From Cichorium intybus (taxonomy: Eukaryota; Streptophyta; Magnoliopsida; Asterales; Asteraceae), in assembly GCA_023525715.1 (NCBI GenBank), contig CM042016.1, positions 63,295,382 through 63,359,381 on the forward strand: a stretch of 64,000 bases of DNA. The letters run 5' to 3'. Positions 44,531 to 54,860 of this stretch are shown here, piece by piece. Made by a program: the position numbers and the translations under genes. A model generated the notes under the pieces. The model worked only from the letters and a program-made list of their open reading frames with translations. It did no database searches and was not told where the DNA came from. How positions within the stretch are numbered: the stretch's first letter is position 1; each line of letters starts with the position of its first letter.

Positions 44531-46214
44531 GTCTCCCACTTGCACTTGTTATAACAACTGTATGGTCTAATATTCCTTAACCTAGTAAGGTGTATGTCAT
44601 CCTAGACAAGTGCCGTGTTCATCTAATGAAACAGCCCTTAGGCAAGTGATCAAATATTCCTTTGTTCTACAAGATATCCTTATGAACGTCTGACATGGAA
44701 TTATGTCAGTCTCAAACATTCAAAATTATGTTTCCCGATAGAGATTTGTGATGACCACAACAGACTGCACTATTGATTCTATATCAATTCAGTCTCGGTA
44801 CGGCCGTACACTTGCTGTCAGCACCAAATCATCGAGGGGCCCATGGATATCGCTTCTCCTGTTAGGGCAGAAGAAACAAATAAACTTTGACTACACGGAT
44901 CTCGCCTACTCATCATGTCATACCTGGACATTCCCTGTATGGCTGCCAGTTACGGACAACGTTGGAGAAAACCAAGGCACAACAGACTGCAGCACAAAGA
45001 ATCAATGCATCTCCGCTTGAAGAATATAAGATATTACCATCTTAGAATTACTCGTGACAGATTCCATGAAGTAATCTCTAAGTGCAGGTTACTCCAATAC
45101 TTAATCCCTATTAAGTACACATGAGAATTAGTGCATCTCCATGCTATGTCCATCTCTATGGACAATTTACCAATTCCTCATGTCAGTCTTGAATCAATAC
45201 TTACTCCCAAAAGTATGACCGACTGTGGACAGTTTGAATAATAATTAAATTATTCAGGAAGTCAATAAAACACGCAAAATCGGAACACAATGATAAACTA
45301 ATGAAATGACTGCCTTTATGCATATATTATGTTCTCCACATAATAATCTTCATATCAGATAGAGTTTTTCATTGCTTAAGTTCCCAATACAAATCAAACT
45401 ATACTAACTTCACTCAAAGTCAATTCATTTGCATATCTAATGCATATGGACTTAGCATGAACGATCTTGCTTAGTCCGAGACATTGACTTAGTGATCAGA
45501 TCAGCTATCTTGCCTCATCCGATATAGCTCTATTAACTGAGATGTCTCTTTTGGTAAGAACCCGGATCCTGACTGCGTACAAGAACCGTTTCTATTAGTT
45601 TTGGAAGCTACTATTAGTGTGCTTCTTTACACTGAGTTCTCCCATACTATAATGGATCAAGAATATCTTAAACATTTAAGATACTTCGTGACTTCCATCC
45701 ATTTGACTTTTGCCAGGATTAGCCTAATGTCAAATCATCATGCTCAAGGCATATGATATATTAGGTCTCGTACATTATGCGATTGATCCATATGTAAGTG
45801 CATACGGGACTCAACTCATTTCATCCAGGATCTTAATGGAACTAGGACTCTGAGTTTCACTCAGTACTAAACCCTGATACAGAAACTTGAATCCCTTATA
45901 GGAGTCTTGTATCTCTAGATCCGACTGCTCATGTATTCTGGCTTATCCTTATGAAGCTCTTAGTTCTATCTCCATAGATCATGATGCTTCATATGCAATA
46001 GGTCACTCCTATGTCATTTGTAGCACAGCAATTCTCATTTATCTATGATTTCTCGATATAGGGACGTTTACATGAGAACTTTGCTATCCGCATACAACAT
46101 AGGTTGGACTTCAGTGCTCCCACTAGCACTGACATTTACATAGTTCACTTTTGTTTCCCAAATCCCTATGAAGCACTTAATTCTATCTCCATAGATCAAA
46201 ATGCTTCATGCGCA
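44531..46214 (-). other. C2 3' region: PPT, non-coding DNA, 219-bp duplication
   Basis: PPT at 44531-44541. The rest holds RT/RNase H decay and 3' UTR without readable domains. Blocks around 45945-46140 and 46165-46360 (GAGAACTTTGCTATC, GTGCTCCCACTAGC, TCTATCTCCATAGATCA) repeat at about 219-bp offset. Confidence 0.55.
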
Positions 46215-47160
46215 TTAAGTCTCTCCTGTGTCATTTATAGCATAGCAATTCTCATTTATTTCATATTTCTCGAGATAGGGACATTTACATGAGAACTTTG
46301 CTATCTGTATACGACATAGGGTAGACTTCAATGCTCCCACTAGCTCTGACATATACACATGACTCATCTTTACTTCTCGAAAATCCAAACTCTTTGATTT
46401 CTCATCGAAGCATAGATTCCAGCTACGAGATGCTTGTTTGAGTCCATAAATCGACTTCACAAGTTTACACACTCTATTAGGATATTTGGACTGTACAAAA
46501 CCCTCTGGTTGTGTCATATACACATCCTCTGAAAGTTTTCCGTTAAGGAAAGCGGTTTTTACATCCATTTGCCATATTTCGTAGTCATAAAATGCTGCGA
46601 TGACAAACAATATCCTAATAGATTTAATCATCACAACTGGTGAAAAATTTTCCTCATAATCAATCCCTTGGGTTTGAGTATAACCCTTTGCCACCAGTCT
46701 GGCTTTGTATGTGTGTACCTTTCAATCCACGTCTGTCTTCTTCTTGAAGACCCATTTACACCCAACTGTTTTAAGGCCAGATGTTTGATCAACCAGGTTC
46801 CAAACTTGGTTATCATACATGGATTTCATCTCGCTCTCCATTATCTCTTTCCTTAAGGCAACCCAAAAGGGCCTGCCACGACTTCCGATAATTGGTAGGG
46901 TCACAATGATCCACCATACATTCATAACCTTTGTGAACATGTAATTCATAAAACTCAGGTGCATGACGTCTTTTATCGGTTTCTCGAACAGGAGATGGAG
47001 TTATGTCAGATTCCTCAACAAACTCTTACTGAGTCTCAACAGGTTTCTCTACCTCTGGTTGAGCGCTAGTGCCAACATCAGGCTCTTTGATCCTTTGAGT
47101 CTCATCAAGATCAGTCAGGCTCCCACTGATTCCTTGAATATCAGCTTCCTATCATAGAAG
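46215..47160 (-). pseudogene. C2 reverse transcriptase, N-terminal half (copia)
   Basis: Minus frames: RSIVRETDKRRHAP-like linker, EIMESEMKSMYDNQVWNLVD, VGCKWVFKKKTDVD, then from 46694 YTQTQGIDYEENFSPVVMIK, IWQMDVKTAFLNGKLSEDVY, QPEGFVQSKYPNRVCKLVKS and IYGLKQASRSWN. The palm YVDD part is not found after FDEKSKSLDF; the frame runs into non-coding sequence. At least two frame changes. It would copy RNA to DNA in an intact element. Confidence 0.82.
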
Positions 47161-48150
47161 ACTGCCATTTATACAACATCATAATGTTGTCAAAATGCTT
47201 ATTATATCCAATTACTCTAATGGAATAACACTTCTGTCAATCGGCGTCCTCTGAGCTACACGGTAAACCGTAAGTCTCAAGACCCCAAATTTCTAAATAT
47301 GCTAGTGAAGAAACATCTACACTCCATATTTCTCAAACAGTGTTTATAGAACCTTTTGTGTTGGTGCAAGGGTTAGGACTCTATTGTCTCTAAGGTTTAA
47401 CCTCAGACATAGATTGGAAGCACAATACAATCCATCATAAGTCGAACCTTTATGTTCGATTATAACTCAGACACACCATACGATGCTCGTAGCGTTCTAA
47501 GTGGATTTGACTGTTGAAACAATTTTTACAGTCCATTAGATGATTGTATAATCTTTGACTAAGAAACTCTTTATCCGCACTTGGATTTAGAATTCTCATC
47601 CTTTGCTCATTTGATTCAATACTCTGTTCTTGAAGTACTGATCACCATATAGGTTTCAAACTCGATAGATTATTTTAGACGGTTTAGTGGATAAACTGAA
47701 CGGTCCAAATACATTAGATGTACAAGGTCCAACAGATTCTCAGCCTTTGCCCACAATAACTTGTGAGCAGTGCACAGTTATCTCTCTATGTAGACAAGAA
47801 TAGCAGTTATCATAAGACTTTCAGTCAAATGATCTCCAGAATCCTATCTATCTGGAGTTCTGGTAGCTTCTTTCAAGTTTACAAAACCAAACAATTCCAC
47901 TCATACCATTAATTCAAACATTTGGATTCTCTTGAATCAATCTTTTTGAACTATTGTTGTGAACCAGTTCTCATAGATGCAATGACCATAACTTTGTTCC
48001 AAAAGAACCTTTTAAAATAACTTTTATTTAAAACAACCTTTATTTAAACCAAGTCAAAACCATCTGATGAAACAATGTTCACATCAACAATTTTCAAATT
48101 GCAAAACCATAAACTTAAACACTATAGAGAAGTTGGTTCCTAATCTTATG
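47161..48150 (-). other. C2 degraded gag-pol region
   Basis: By position it should hold protease and integrase. I see no convincing motif, only short broken frames. It ends at C3 (flank TTATG). Confidence 0.4.
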
Positions 48151-49114
48151 TGTTGAAAATATGAAATATGATCACCACAAATAAAGGTTTGCACCGTTTA
48201 TTGTGTGACAAATATATATATATTAAAGATAAATGCGGAATAAATAATAAGAGTTGCAGAATAAAATTATATAATCTGATCGCCACAAATAAAGGTTTGC
48301 ACCGTTTACTGTGTGAAAGATATATAAATAATATAAATTGCAGTAATTAAATGACTTAAAGCAATAAATAATATAAATGACTATAATTAAAAGACATAAA
48401 ACGATAAATAATGTAAATGACTATAATTATATAAATATATATATATCAAGTAGGTTCGTCAATAGATTGACTGAACTGGTTTACAACAGGACTGTGGAAC
48501 GACTGGTCTTTGCGAATTTTGTCCAAAATGAGGTCTTGGTTGAAAACCTTGGTTGTTTTGACCAAATTGTGGTCTTGGTTGAAATCCGGAATTATTTTGT
48601 CCAAATTGTGGTCGGTTTTGAAAATTTGGTTTAAAATTCGATTGACCGTAATTTGGAATAAATCTTTGGAGATTTGTATTTGCAACCAAAGCACACAATT
48701 TGGTCAAAACAACCAAGGTTTTCAACCAAGACCTCATTTTGGACAAAATTCGCAAAGACCAGTCGTTCCACAGTCCTGTTGTAAACCAGTTCAGTCAATC
48801 TATTGACGAACCTACTTGATATATATATATTTATATAATTATAGTCATTTACATTATTTATCGTTTTATGTCTTTTAATTATAGTCATTTATATTATTTA
48901 TTGCTTTAAGTCATTTAATTACTGCAATTTATATTATTTATATATCTTTCACACAGTAAACGGTGCAAACCTTTATTTGTGGCGATCAGATTATATAATT
49001 TTATTCTGCAACTCTTATTATTTATTCCGCATTTATCTTTAATATATATATATTTGTCACACAATAAACGGTGCAAACCTTTATTTGTGGTGATCATATT
49101 TCATATTTTCAACA
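48151..49114. repeat. Large palindrome: 421-bp arms, 122-bp spacer
   Basis: Arms 48151-48571 and 48694-49114 are reverse complements without visible mismatch. Each arm carries about 340 bp of C3 LTR end joined at AGACC to about 70 bp of gag. The spacer continues the gag sequence (equivalent to about 50114-50245) on the minus strand and turns at CACAATT, present at both gag sites. Within each arm CACAAATAAAGGTTTGCACC occurs twice, about 105 bp apart. Confidence 0.95.
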
Positions 49115-49116
49115 AT

Positions 49117-49128
49117 TGGTATCAGAGC
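49117..49128 (+). other. C3 primer-binding site (initiator Met tRNA)
   Basis: TGGTATCAGAGC, 2 bp after LTR end CAACA at 49114. Confidence 0.9.
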
Positions 49129-49275
49129 TCGTGTGATTTACTTTGAAATTTTCATCAAATACTTTTGGTTAGCGTTTATATAAACCTTCCATAAGCGTTT
49201 ATTTGAATATTTCATTTTAATATCACTTGTTAAAAAATCCTTCTTTTTAAATTAAAATTAAAAATCTTAAAAAAC

Positions 49276-51765
49276 ATGTCTTCTATTAATTACTCCAACA
49301 TGAATTCAGTTTCTATTGCTAACAGTTTAGGATCTGGTTCACGGGCACCCATACTTATTCCCGAAGAGTATAATTCGTGGGTTGGCCGTATGAATCTTCA
49401 TCTTAACTCCATAAGTGAAAATGTTTGGAAATGTGTAGAAGGAACATATATTGCTTCAGAGGATTTGTCTACCCTTGCTACAACTCAAGTAACTCGTGTT
49501 GAAACCGAGAAAAGGTTGAATCTCCAAGCCAAAAAGGAGCTTGTGTCCGGAATTCCCCACAGTATTTTAAGTCAAATGGATGACATAATACTGTTGACTG
49601 CGAATCAAATTTGGGAAAACTTAAAAAACCGTTTTTGTGGAAATCAAAGAATTATTGGAAATAAAAGAACATCTGTTTTAAATGAATTTGATAATTTCAA
49701 GATGCTATCATCAGAAACCATCCATGATGCACATGATAGGTTCAATTTTATCATGGTAAAATTGAATAACTTGGGCATCAAAAAGACACAGCACGAGATC
49801 AATCTCAAATTTCTAAACAATCTTTACGAAAGCTGGAAGATGGTTAAACTCATCATTCAGGGAAATCCTGCCATTCATACGGAAACTCTATACAATTTGT
49901 ACGGAGAACTTCAATCGTATGAATCCTCGATTGACCCACCAACCTCTACAGCTTTTGGAGGACCACTTGCTCTCGTTTCCACATCAAACCAAAACCAAAC
50001 ACTTTTTCATGAACAAAACCCCAATCATTTTAATCAAACATCTTTTCAAAATCAATCATTTTTGAACAACTCTTTTGATCAAACTGATTTAAATGATGAA
50101 GCAGACTACCAACAATTGTGTGCTTTGGTTGCAAATACAAATCTCCAAAGATTTATTCCAAATTACGGTCAATCGAATTTTAAACCAAATTTTCAAAACC
50201 GACCACAATTTGGACAAAATAATTCCGGATTTCAACCAAGACCACAATTTGGTCAAAACAACCAAGGTTTTCAACCAAGACCTCATTTTGGACAAAATTC
50301 GCAAAGACCCTCTTTCCAAAATAACTCAAACCAGGGATTTCAAAACAATCCCAACTCAAATCATCAAAACAATAACCAAAACAACGGTCTTCAAAACCAA
50401 AACCGGGGATTCCAAAATCAAGGATACAATAATCAAAATAATGGTTTTTCAAACAACCAAAATCTTGGATTCCAACAAAACTCCTCCCAATCTTCCCAAC
50501 AAATCCAAACTCAAGCACCGGAACGACTTCCAATCAAAAGTCAAAAGGAAGAAAGTGATGAAGAAGTGATTATCTGTCACAATTGCAAAGGAACTAATCA
50601 CTACGCAAGAGAGTGCCGAGCCAAAAACAAGACAAAAATCAAAGACTCGGCATACTACGCTCAAAAAGCCGATGAGTTAAAGAAAAAGGAAAACCAAGAA
50701 AACCAAAGAGCTTTGATGGCAATCCACGAACCAAATGTGGAATACTGGCCAACCTCTGAAGACGAAGCCGAAAATGAACCGACACAATCCAACTTCTGCT
50801 TCGTAGTTGGTACAACTTCAAGAGCTCCAAATGTCATAGAACAGGTATGGACTATGATCTCTGAACTCGGTTTTTCTAAAATAATTTTTGAGTCCCATAT
50901 ATCCAAAATTGAGAAAAGTTTAGAAGCTGATCTCAAGAAATACCATGACACAGTGGTTAATTCTGAAATCTTCAAATGTGAGTTACAAACCCTACAACTC
51001 AAATTTGCAGAATTAACCAGAACAAGGACCAAATTGGAAAGAGACGTTGAAAGAAAATCAGAAGATTATAATCACGTCTTTGAACAATTAAATCAGGCCT
51101 TAATTCAGAAAAGAGATTTGGAACTAAAAAATCAGTCGGTCATTTCTTCTGAAATAAAAGACGTTTTAGAAATGGAAATCCTTCAGTTGAAACAAGACTT
51201 TCAAGAATCAACTGAAAAATACAATATTTTAAATGAAAATCTGACTGATTCTTTAAACCAAATCAATTCTCTTGAAATCAAGAATAAAAGACTAATATGG
51301 AAAATGGATTCTATCAAAGTTGCTAGAAAATTAAATGATGATATTTTCACCAAGGTAAACACCTTAGGAACTGGCAAAGTTGATACAAATTACAGACCAG
51401 GAATCGGAAGAGAATCCTTTGAAATTGAACAAGCAAAACAAGAAAACATGACTAATTGTGAAAACTCTAAATCCACTCTACCAGATCTTTTCACATCTGT
51501 TAATGAGGAAGATTCAGATGACGAAACAGTTATCAACTGTAGCCCAGATGATACTGCTTTCACTGTTTCCAAAAAGTCTTTCAAAAGAGTCTTAAATTCT
51601 GAAACAGACTCAGCTAGTTCTTTAACTCACCAAATCAAACATACCAAGAAAAACACCAAGAACACCAAGAAAAACACCAAGAACACCAAACAAGTCAAGA
51701 TTACCAAGATCATCAAACAAGAACAAATAGAGACACAGTCTATTAGAAATCCAGTCCAACCCTAA
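49276..51765 (+). CDS. C3 gag polyprotein, 829 residues, open
   Basis: ATG 49276 lies about 150 bp after the PBS. Residues 1-217: copia gag (UBN2-type) with EEYNSWVGRM, ILSQMDDIILLTANQIWENL and NLYGELQSYES. About 240-420: Gln/Asn-rich with FGQNN, GFQPRP and GFQNQ repeats, prion-like in composition. 434-447: CCHC knuckle CHNCKGTNHYAREC. 448-500: acidic YWPTSEDEAENE. About 520-690: coiled coil. The last 40 or so residues (KKNTKNTK repeats) come from LTR sequence also present at 53380-53530. Gag would form the particle and bind RNA. Pol is absent, so mobility would need help in trans. Confidence 0.88.
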   Translation: MSSINYSNMNSVSIANSLGSGSRAPILIPEEYNSWVGRMNLHLNSISENVWKCVEGTYIASEDLSTLATTQVTRVETEKRLNLQAKKELVSGIPHSILSQMDDIILLTANQIWENLKNRFCGNQRIIGNKRTSVLNEFDNFKMLSSETIHDAHDRFNFIMVKLNNLGIKKTQHEINLKFLNNLYESWKMVKLIIQGNPAIHTETLYNLYGELQSYESSIDPPTSTAFGGPLALVSTSNQNQTLFHEQNPNHFNQTSFQNQSFLNNSFDQTDLNDEADYQQLCALVANTNLQRFIPNYGQSNFKPNFQNRPQFGQNNSGFQPRPQFGQNNQGFQPRPHFGQNSQRPSFQNNSNQGFQNNPNSNHQNNNQNNGLQNQNRGFQNQGYNNQNNGFSNNQNLGFQQNSSQSSQQIQTQAPERLPIKSQKEESDEEVIICHNCKGTNHYARECRAKNKTKIKDSAYYAQKADELKKKENQENQRALMAIHEPNVEYWPTSEDEAENEPTQSNFCFVVGTTSRAPNVIEQVWTMISELGFSKIIFESHISKIEKSLEADLKKYHDTVVNSEIFKCELQTLQLKFAELTRTRTKLERDVERKSEDYNHVFEQLNQALIQKRDLELKNQSVISSEIKDVLEMEILQLKQDFQESTEKYNILNENLTDSLNQINSLEIKNKRLIWKMDSIKVARKLNDDIFTKVNTLGTGKVDTNYRPGIGRESFEIEQAKQENMTNCENSKSTLPDLFTSVNEEDSDDETVINCSPDDTAFTVSKKSFKRVLNSETDSASSLTHQIKHTKKNTKNTKKNTKNTKQVKITKIIKQEQIETQSIRNPVQP

Positions 51766-52097
51766 GCCAGTTCAGTCAATTTATTTGACGAACCTACTTG
51801 ATAGACCAGTCGTTCCACAGTCCTGTTGTAAACCAGTTCAGTCAATCTATTGACGAACCTACTTGATATATATATATTTATATAATTATAGTCATTTACA
51901 TTATTTATCGTTTTATGTCTTTTAATTATAGTCATTTATATTATTTATTGCTTTAAGTCATTTAATTACTGCAATTTATATTATTTATATATCTTTCACA
52001 CAGTAAACGGTGCAAACCTTTATTTGTGGCGATCAGATTATATAATTTTATTCTGCAACTCTTATTATTTATTCCGCATTTATCTTTAATATATATC
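51640..52097 (+). repeat. Internal LTR fragment of C3
   Basis: Matches 53380-53870 of the C3 3' LTR, with a deletion of about 30 bp near 51690. It is joined to gag through the ACCAAGAAAAACACC repeats and ends at TTAATATATAT. It supplies the gag stop codon and replaces pol. Confidence 0.88.
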
Positions 52098-52590
52098 TTA
52101 TGTGATTGATTATCTAATAATGAGACTAAGTGACTTTACAGGAAAAGCATAGATGAACACCTCCAATATGAGTGTGAGTCGTCAGAGAGAGATATCACTC
52201 ATTTTTAGTGATCATTAACTTGTTCTGTTGTCAGAACAACCAAACACCCAAGTGAAATGTGAGCTATATCTATGAGCGTTCATCTGAATCGACCTGTTAG
52301 ACCACTTGTCGTCATAAATAATGCTATAAAATCTTAAGAAATTTATTTAGATACATATATGGCTACCCTTTGATAACCGAACCCGAGACTTTGATTCGGA
52401 ATCAAACATTCTTCAAAATCTTTTTCAAAACATAAGATATGTAAAACCAAGTCACAAACTTTCAAAATGATTACAATGGTTTTATATATATCTTATCATT
52501 GACAAAACTTTTATCCCAAATCTTGAATGTTAAAACTGTTAATGTGATTATACATGTCCTTATTTCATCAATGATCACATAGGGGGAAAT
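52098..52590 (+). other. C3 3' internal region and PPT
   Basis: No coding domain. It ends CATAGGGGGAAAT (PPT, 52578-52590) directly before LTR start TGTTGAAAAATG. Confidence 0.75.
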
Positions 52591-53927
52591 TGTTGAAAAA
52601 TGTTTTTGTATGTGACCATCATTGAAATAAGACGAACTGTTTTTATATTATCTAACAAATATTATCAGTTTATTTCAGGTTGCGTGGATTCGAGATTAAA
52701 AACGAGAAAATAAAAGAAAATGATTTTTAAAGCCAAAACAAAGAAAAATTCAAAAGAAAATTAAATTAAATCTATTTAAAATGAATTTTTGGAAATATAT
52801 TTTCTAAATAATTTATTTTATTAGACTTAATTAATTTTATAAATTAAAAATGAATTTTTGTAATTTATTTTAATTTATTTCGGAATTTTAAAACCATTTA
52901 AAATCATTTTTAAAATTAAAACAAAAGAGAAACAGGCCGAAGCCCACTTACCGCTCCAGCCCAGCTGCGTCGCAAGCCCACTCCGCCACCGGCCCATCCT
53001 GTCGCAAGCCCAGCTCCTGATCCAGTCCGCCTCCAAGCCGGATCATCCGGATCCGAACCCGCACCCGCCTCCAGCTCCACTTCCCCTCACAGCGCAACCC
53101 GCGCGTCGACCCAAGAACCCGACTCCGACCCAGCCGACAGACCCGCGAGATTTTCAGCTCCAAAAGTTACAGTTTTGGTCCCTGAACTTCCGAAAACCTT
53201 CAAAAACAACCCAAAACCCTTTAAAATTCATATATAAACCATTTCAACACCATTTCTTTCATTTTAACCACCAAAAATTCACCAAATCCTCTCCAACTTC
53301 CACCATCTTATTTCCAACTTCCAAACACTCTCCAAAACACCAAAAACACCAAGAACACACACCAAAAACACCAAGAACACCAAGAAAAACACCAAGAACA
53401 CCAAGAAAAACACCAAGAACACCAAGATCATCACCAAGATTACCAAGATCACCAAACAAGTCAAGATTACCAAGATCATCAAACAAGAACAAATAGAGAC
53501 ACAGTCTATTAGAAATCCAGTCCAACCCTAAGCCAGTTCAGTCAATTTATTTGACGAACCTACTTGATAGACCAGTCGTTCCACAGTCCTGTTGTAAACC
53601 AGTTCAGTCAATCTATTGACGAACCTACTTGATATATATATATTTATATAATTATAGTCATTTACATTATTTATCGTTTTATGTCTTTTAATTATAGTCA
53701 TTTATATTATTTATTGCTTTAAGTCATTTAATTACTGCAATTTATATTATTTATATATCTTTCACACAGTAAACGGTGCAAACCTTTATTTGTGGCGATC
53801 AGATTATATAATTTTATTCTGCAACTCTTATTATTTATTCCGCATTTATCTTTAATATATATATATTTGTCACACAATAAACGGTGCAAACCTTTATTTG
53901 TGGTGATCATATTTCATATTTTCAACA
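52591..53927 (+). repeat. C3 3' LTR (1337 bp)
   Basis: TGTTGAAAAATGTTTTTG to CATATTTTCAACA. Contains a GC-rich stretch (52930-53150), TATA-like CATATATAAACC (about 53228) and CACCAAGAACACCAAGAAAA tandem repeats (53334-53450). Two copies of CCAGTTCAGTCAAT...GACGAACCTACTTGAT lie at about 53533-53631. Confidence 0.88.
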
Positions 53928-53932
53928 CTATG

Positions 53933-54860
53933 GATGAAAGCAAGCTGCTTGTAGTCCATGATTCGATCCAGCTCTCCATGGTTTGTGCCTCTGCTTTATT
54001 CCAGTCTCTGCCCATTAAAAATGGCAATACTGGTCATAAGCAAAGCACTTATGGAATTACAAACATACCTGAAGTGCCATACTCTTTGGCTTGCAACTAC
54101 TTCTATTGCGTCAGATATCTTGAGCATGTATGCCTTCCATGTCCCACATCCTTTCAGTGGAAACAAAAACCTTCCTCAGGATTTCAGTATTGAGGTTTCT
54201 TTAGGAAAATCATTCCCTTGGTAGGGTTTGTCCTTTTCCTTTTGACACCTCCTTTAGGAACTGTGGTGTTGGATTCCCTAGCCATGTAAAGTTCTACTTT
54301 CCTCAACATGCTATGTAATCTCTCGAAGGGTCCTTTTAAGTTCTATATAATGAAGTCCAGAATGAACTAATCATAAGAACTAGTCAGCGAGTTAAGGACA
54401 ATGTCCGTGACTAACTCCTGACTTGTTGGAAATCCCAACCTCCACATTTGGTCAACGTACCCTCTTATGCTAAACATATGGGTATTGACTCTCCATCCTA
54501 GTAACAGCCTACATCCAAATAATGCTTTCATGACTTCGAATCGTTCCCATTTAACCTGCTCTTGGATCATGTCCTTAAGCCGGTTAATCATGTCAAATCA
54601 CCAGGACCCCACAATCTTCTTTGAAGCTCGGGAATCATAGTGTCTAACATGAAACGAGCAACCTTATTCGAATCATTTAGGCGTCTAGGATGATTGACCG
54701 TCTATTTCAACACTAATGGATCTGGCTGGATAATCCATAGGAACTTGTTCCTCAATCATATAAAATTTTCCCTCGACATTGAGTACTCTTCTCAAGTTCT
54801 GGAACCAACACGCATAATCTATGCCGTTGAACTTACTATGATCGAGGAAGCCACGCAGTA
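53933..54860 (-). pseudogene. C2 gag (copia), degraded
   Basis: From 54860 down: DHSKFNGIDYACWFQNLRRV, LNVEGKFYMIEEQVPMDYPA, then after several stops MFSIRGYVDQMWRLGFPTSQ and ELVTDIVLNSLTSSYD. This is a UBN2-type gag with the usual copia spacing. Later parts down to 53933 are broken, ending at the C3 insertion. No zinc knuckle seen before the break. Confidence 0.75.

Larger units (their letters stand above)
48151..53927 (+). mobile_element. C3: rearranged gag-only copia element with a palindromic 5' end
   Basis: Left end is TGTTGAAAATATG, the reverse complement of the LTR end; right end is CATATTTTCAACA. Flanks are TTATG (48146-48150) and CTATG (53928-53932), a possible TSD with one mismatch. 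Order: inverted LTR end and gag piece, spacer, direct gag piece and LTR end, PBS 49117, gag 49276-51765, an LTR fragment 51640-52097, 3' internal region, PPT 52581, LTR 52591-53927. No protease, integrase or RT. Confidence 0.85.

Noticed and set aside
48168..49097. Two identical small ORFs on opposite strands (60 residues, MITTNKGLHRLL...)
   Set aside because: They are mirror readings of the two palindrome arms in non-coding LTR sequence. The same frame recurs in the 3' LTR (53728-53910).
53259..53525. Leu/Val/Phe-rich minus-strand ORFs opposite the CACCAAGAA repeats
   Set aside because: They are shadows of the tandem repeat in the C3 LTR.
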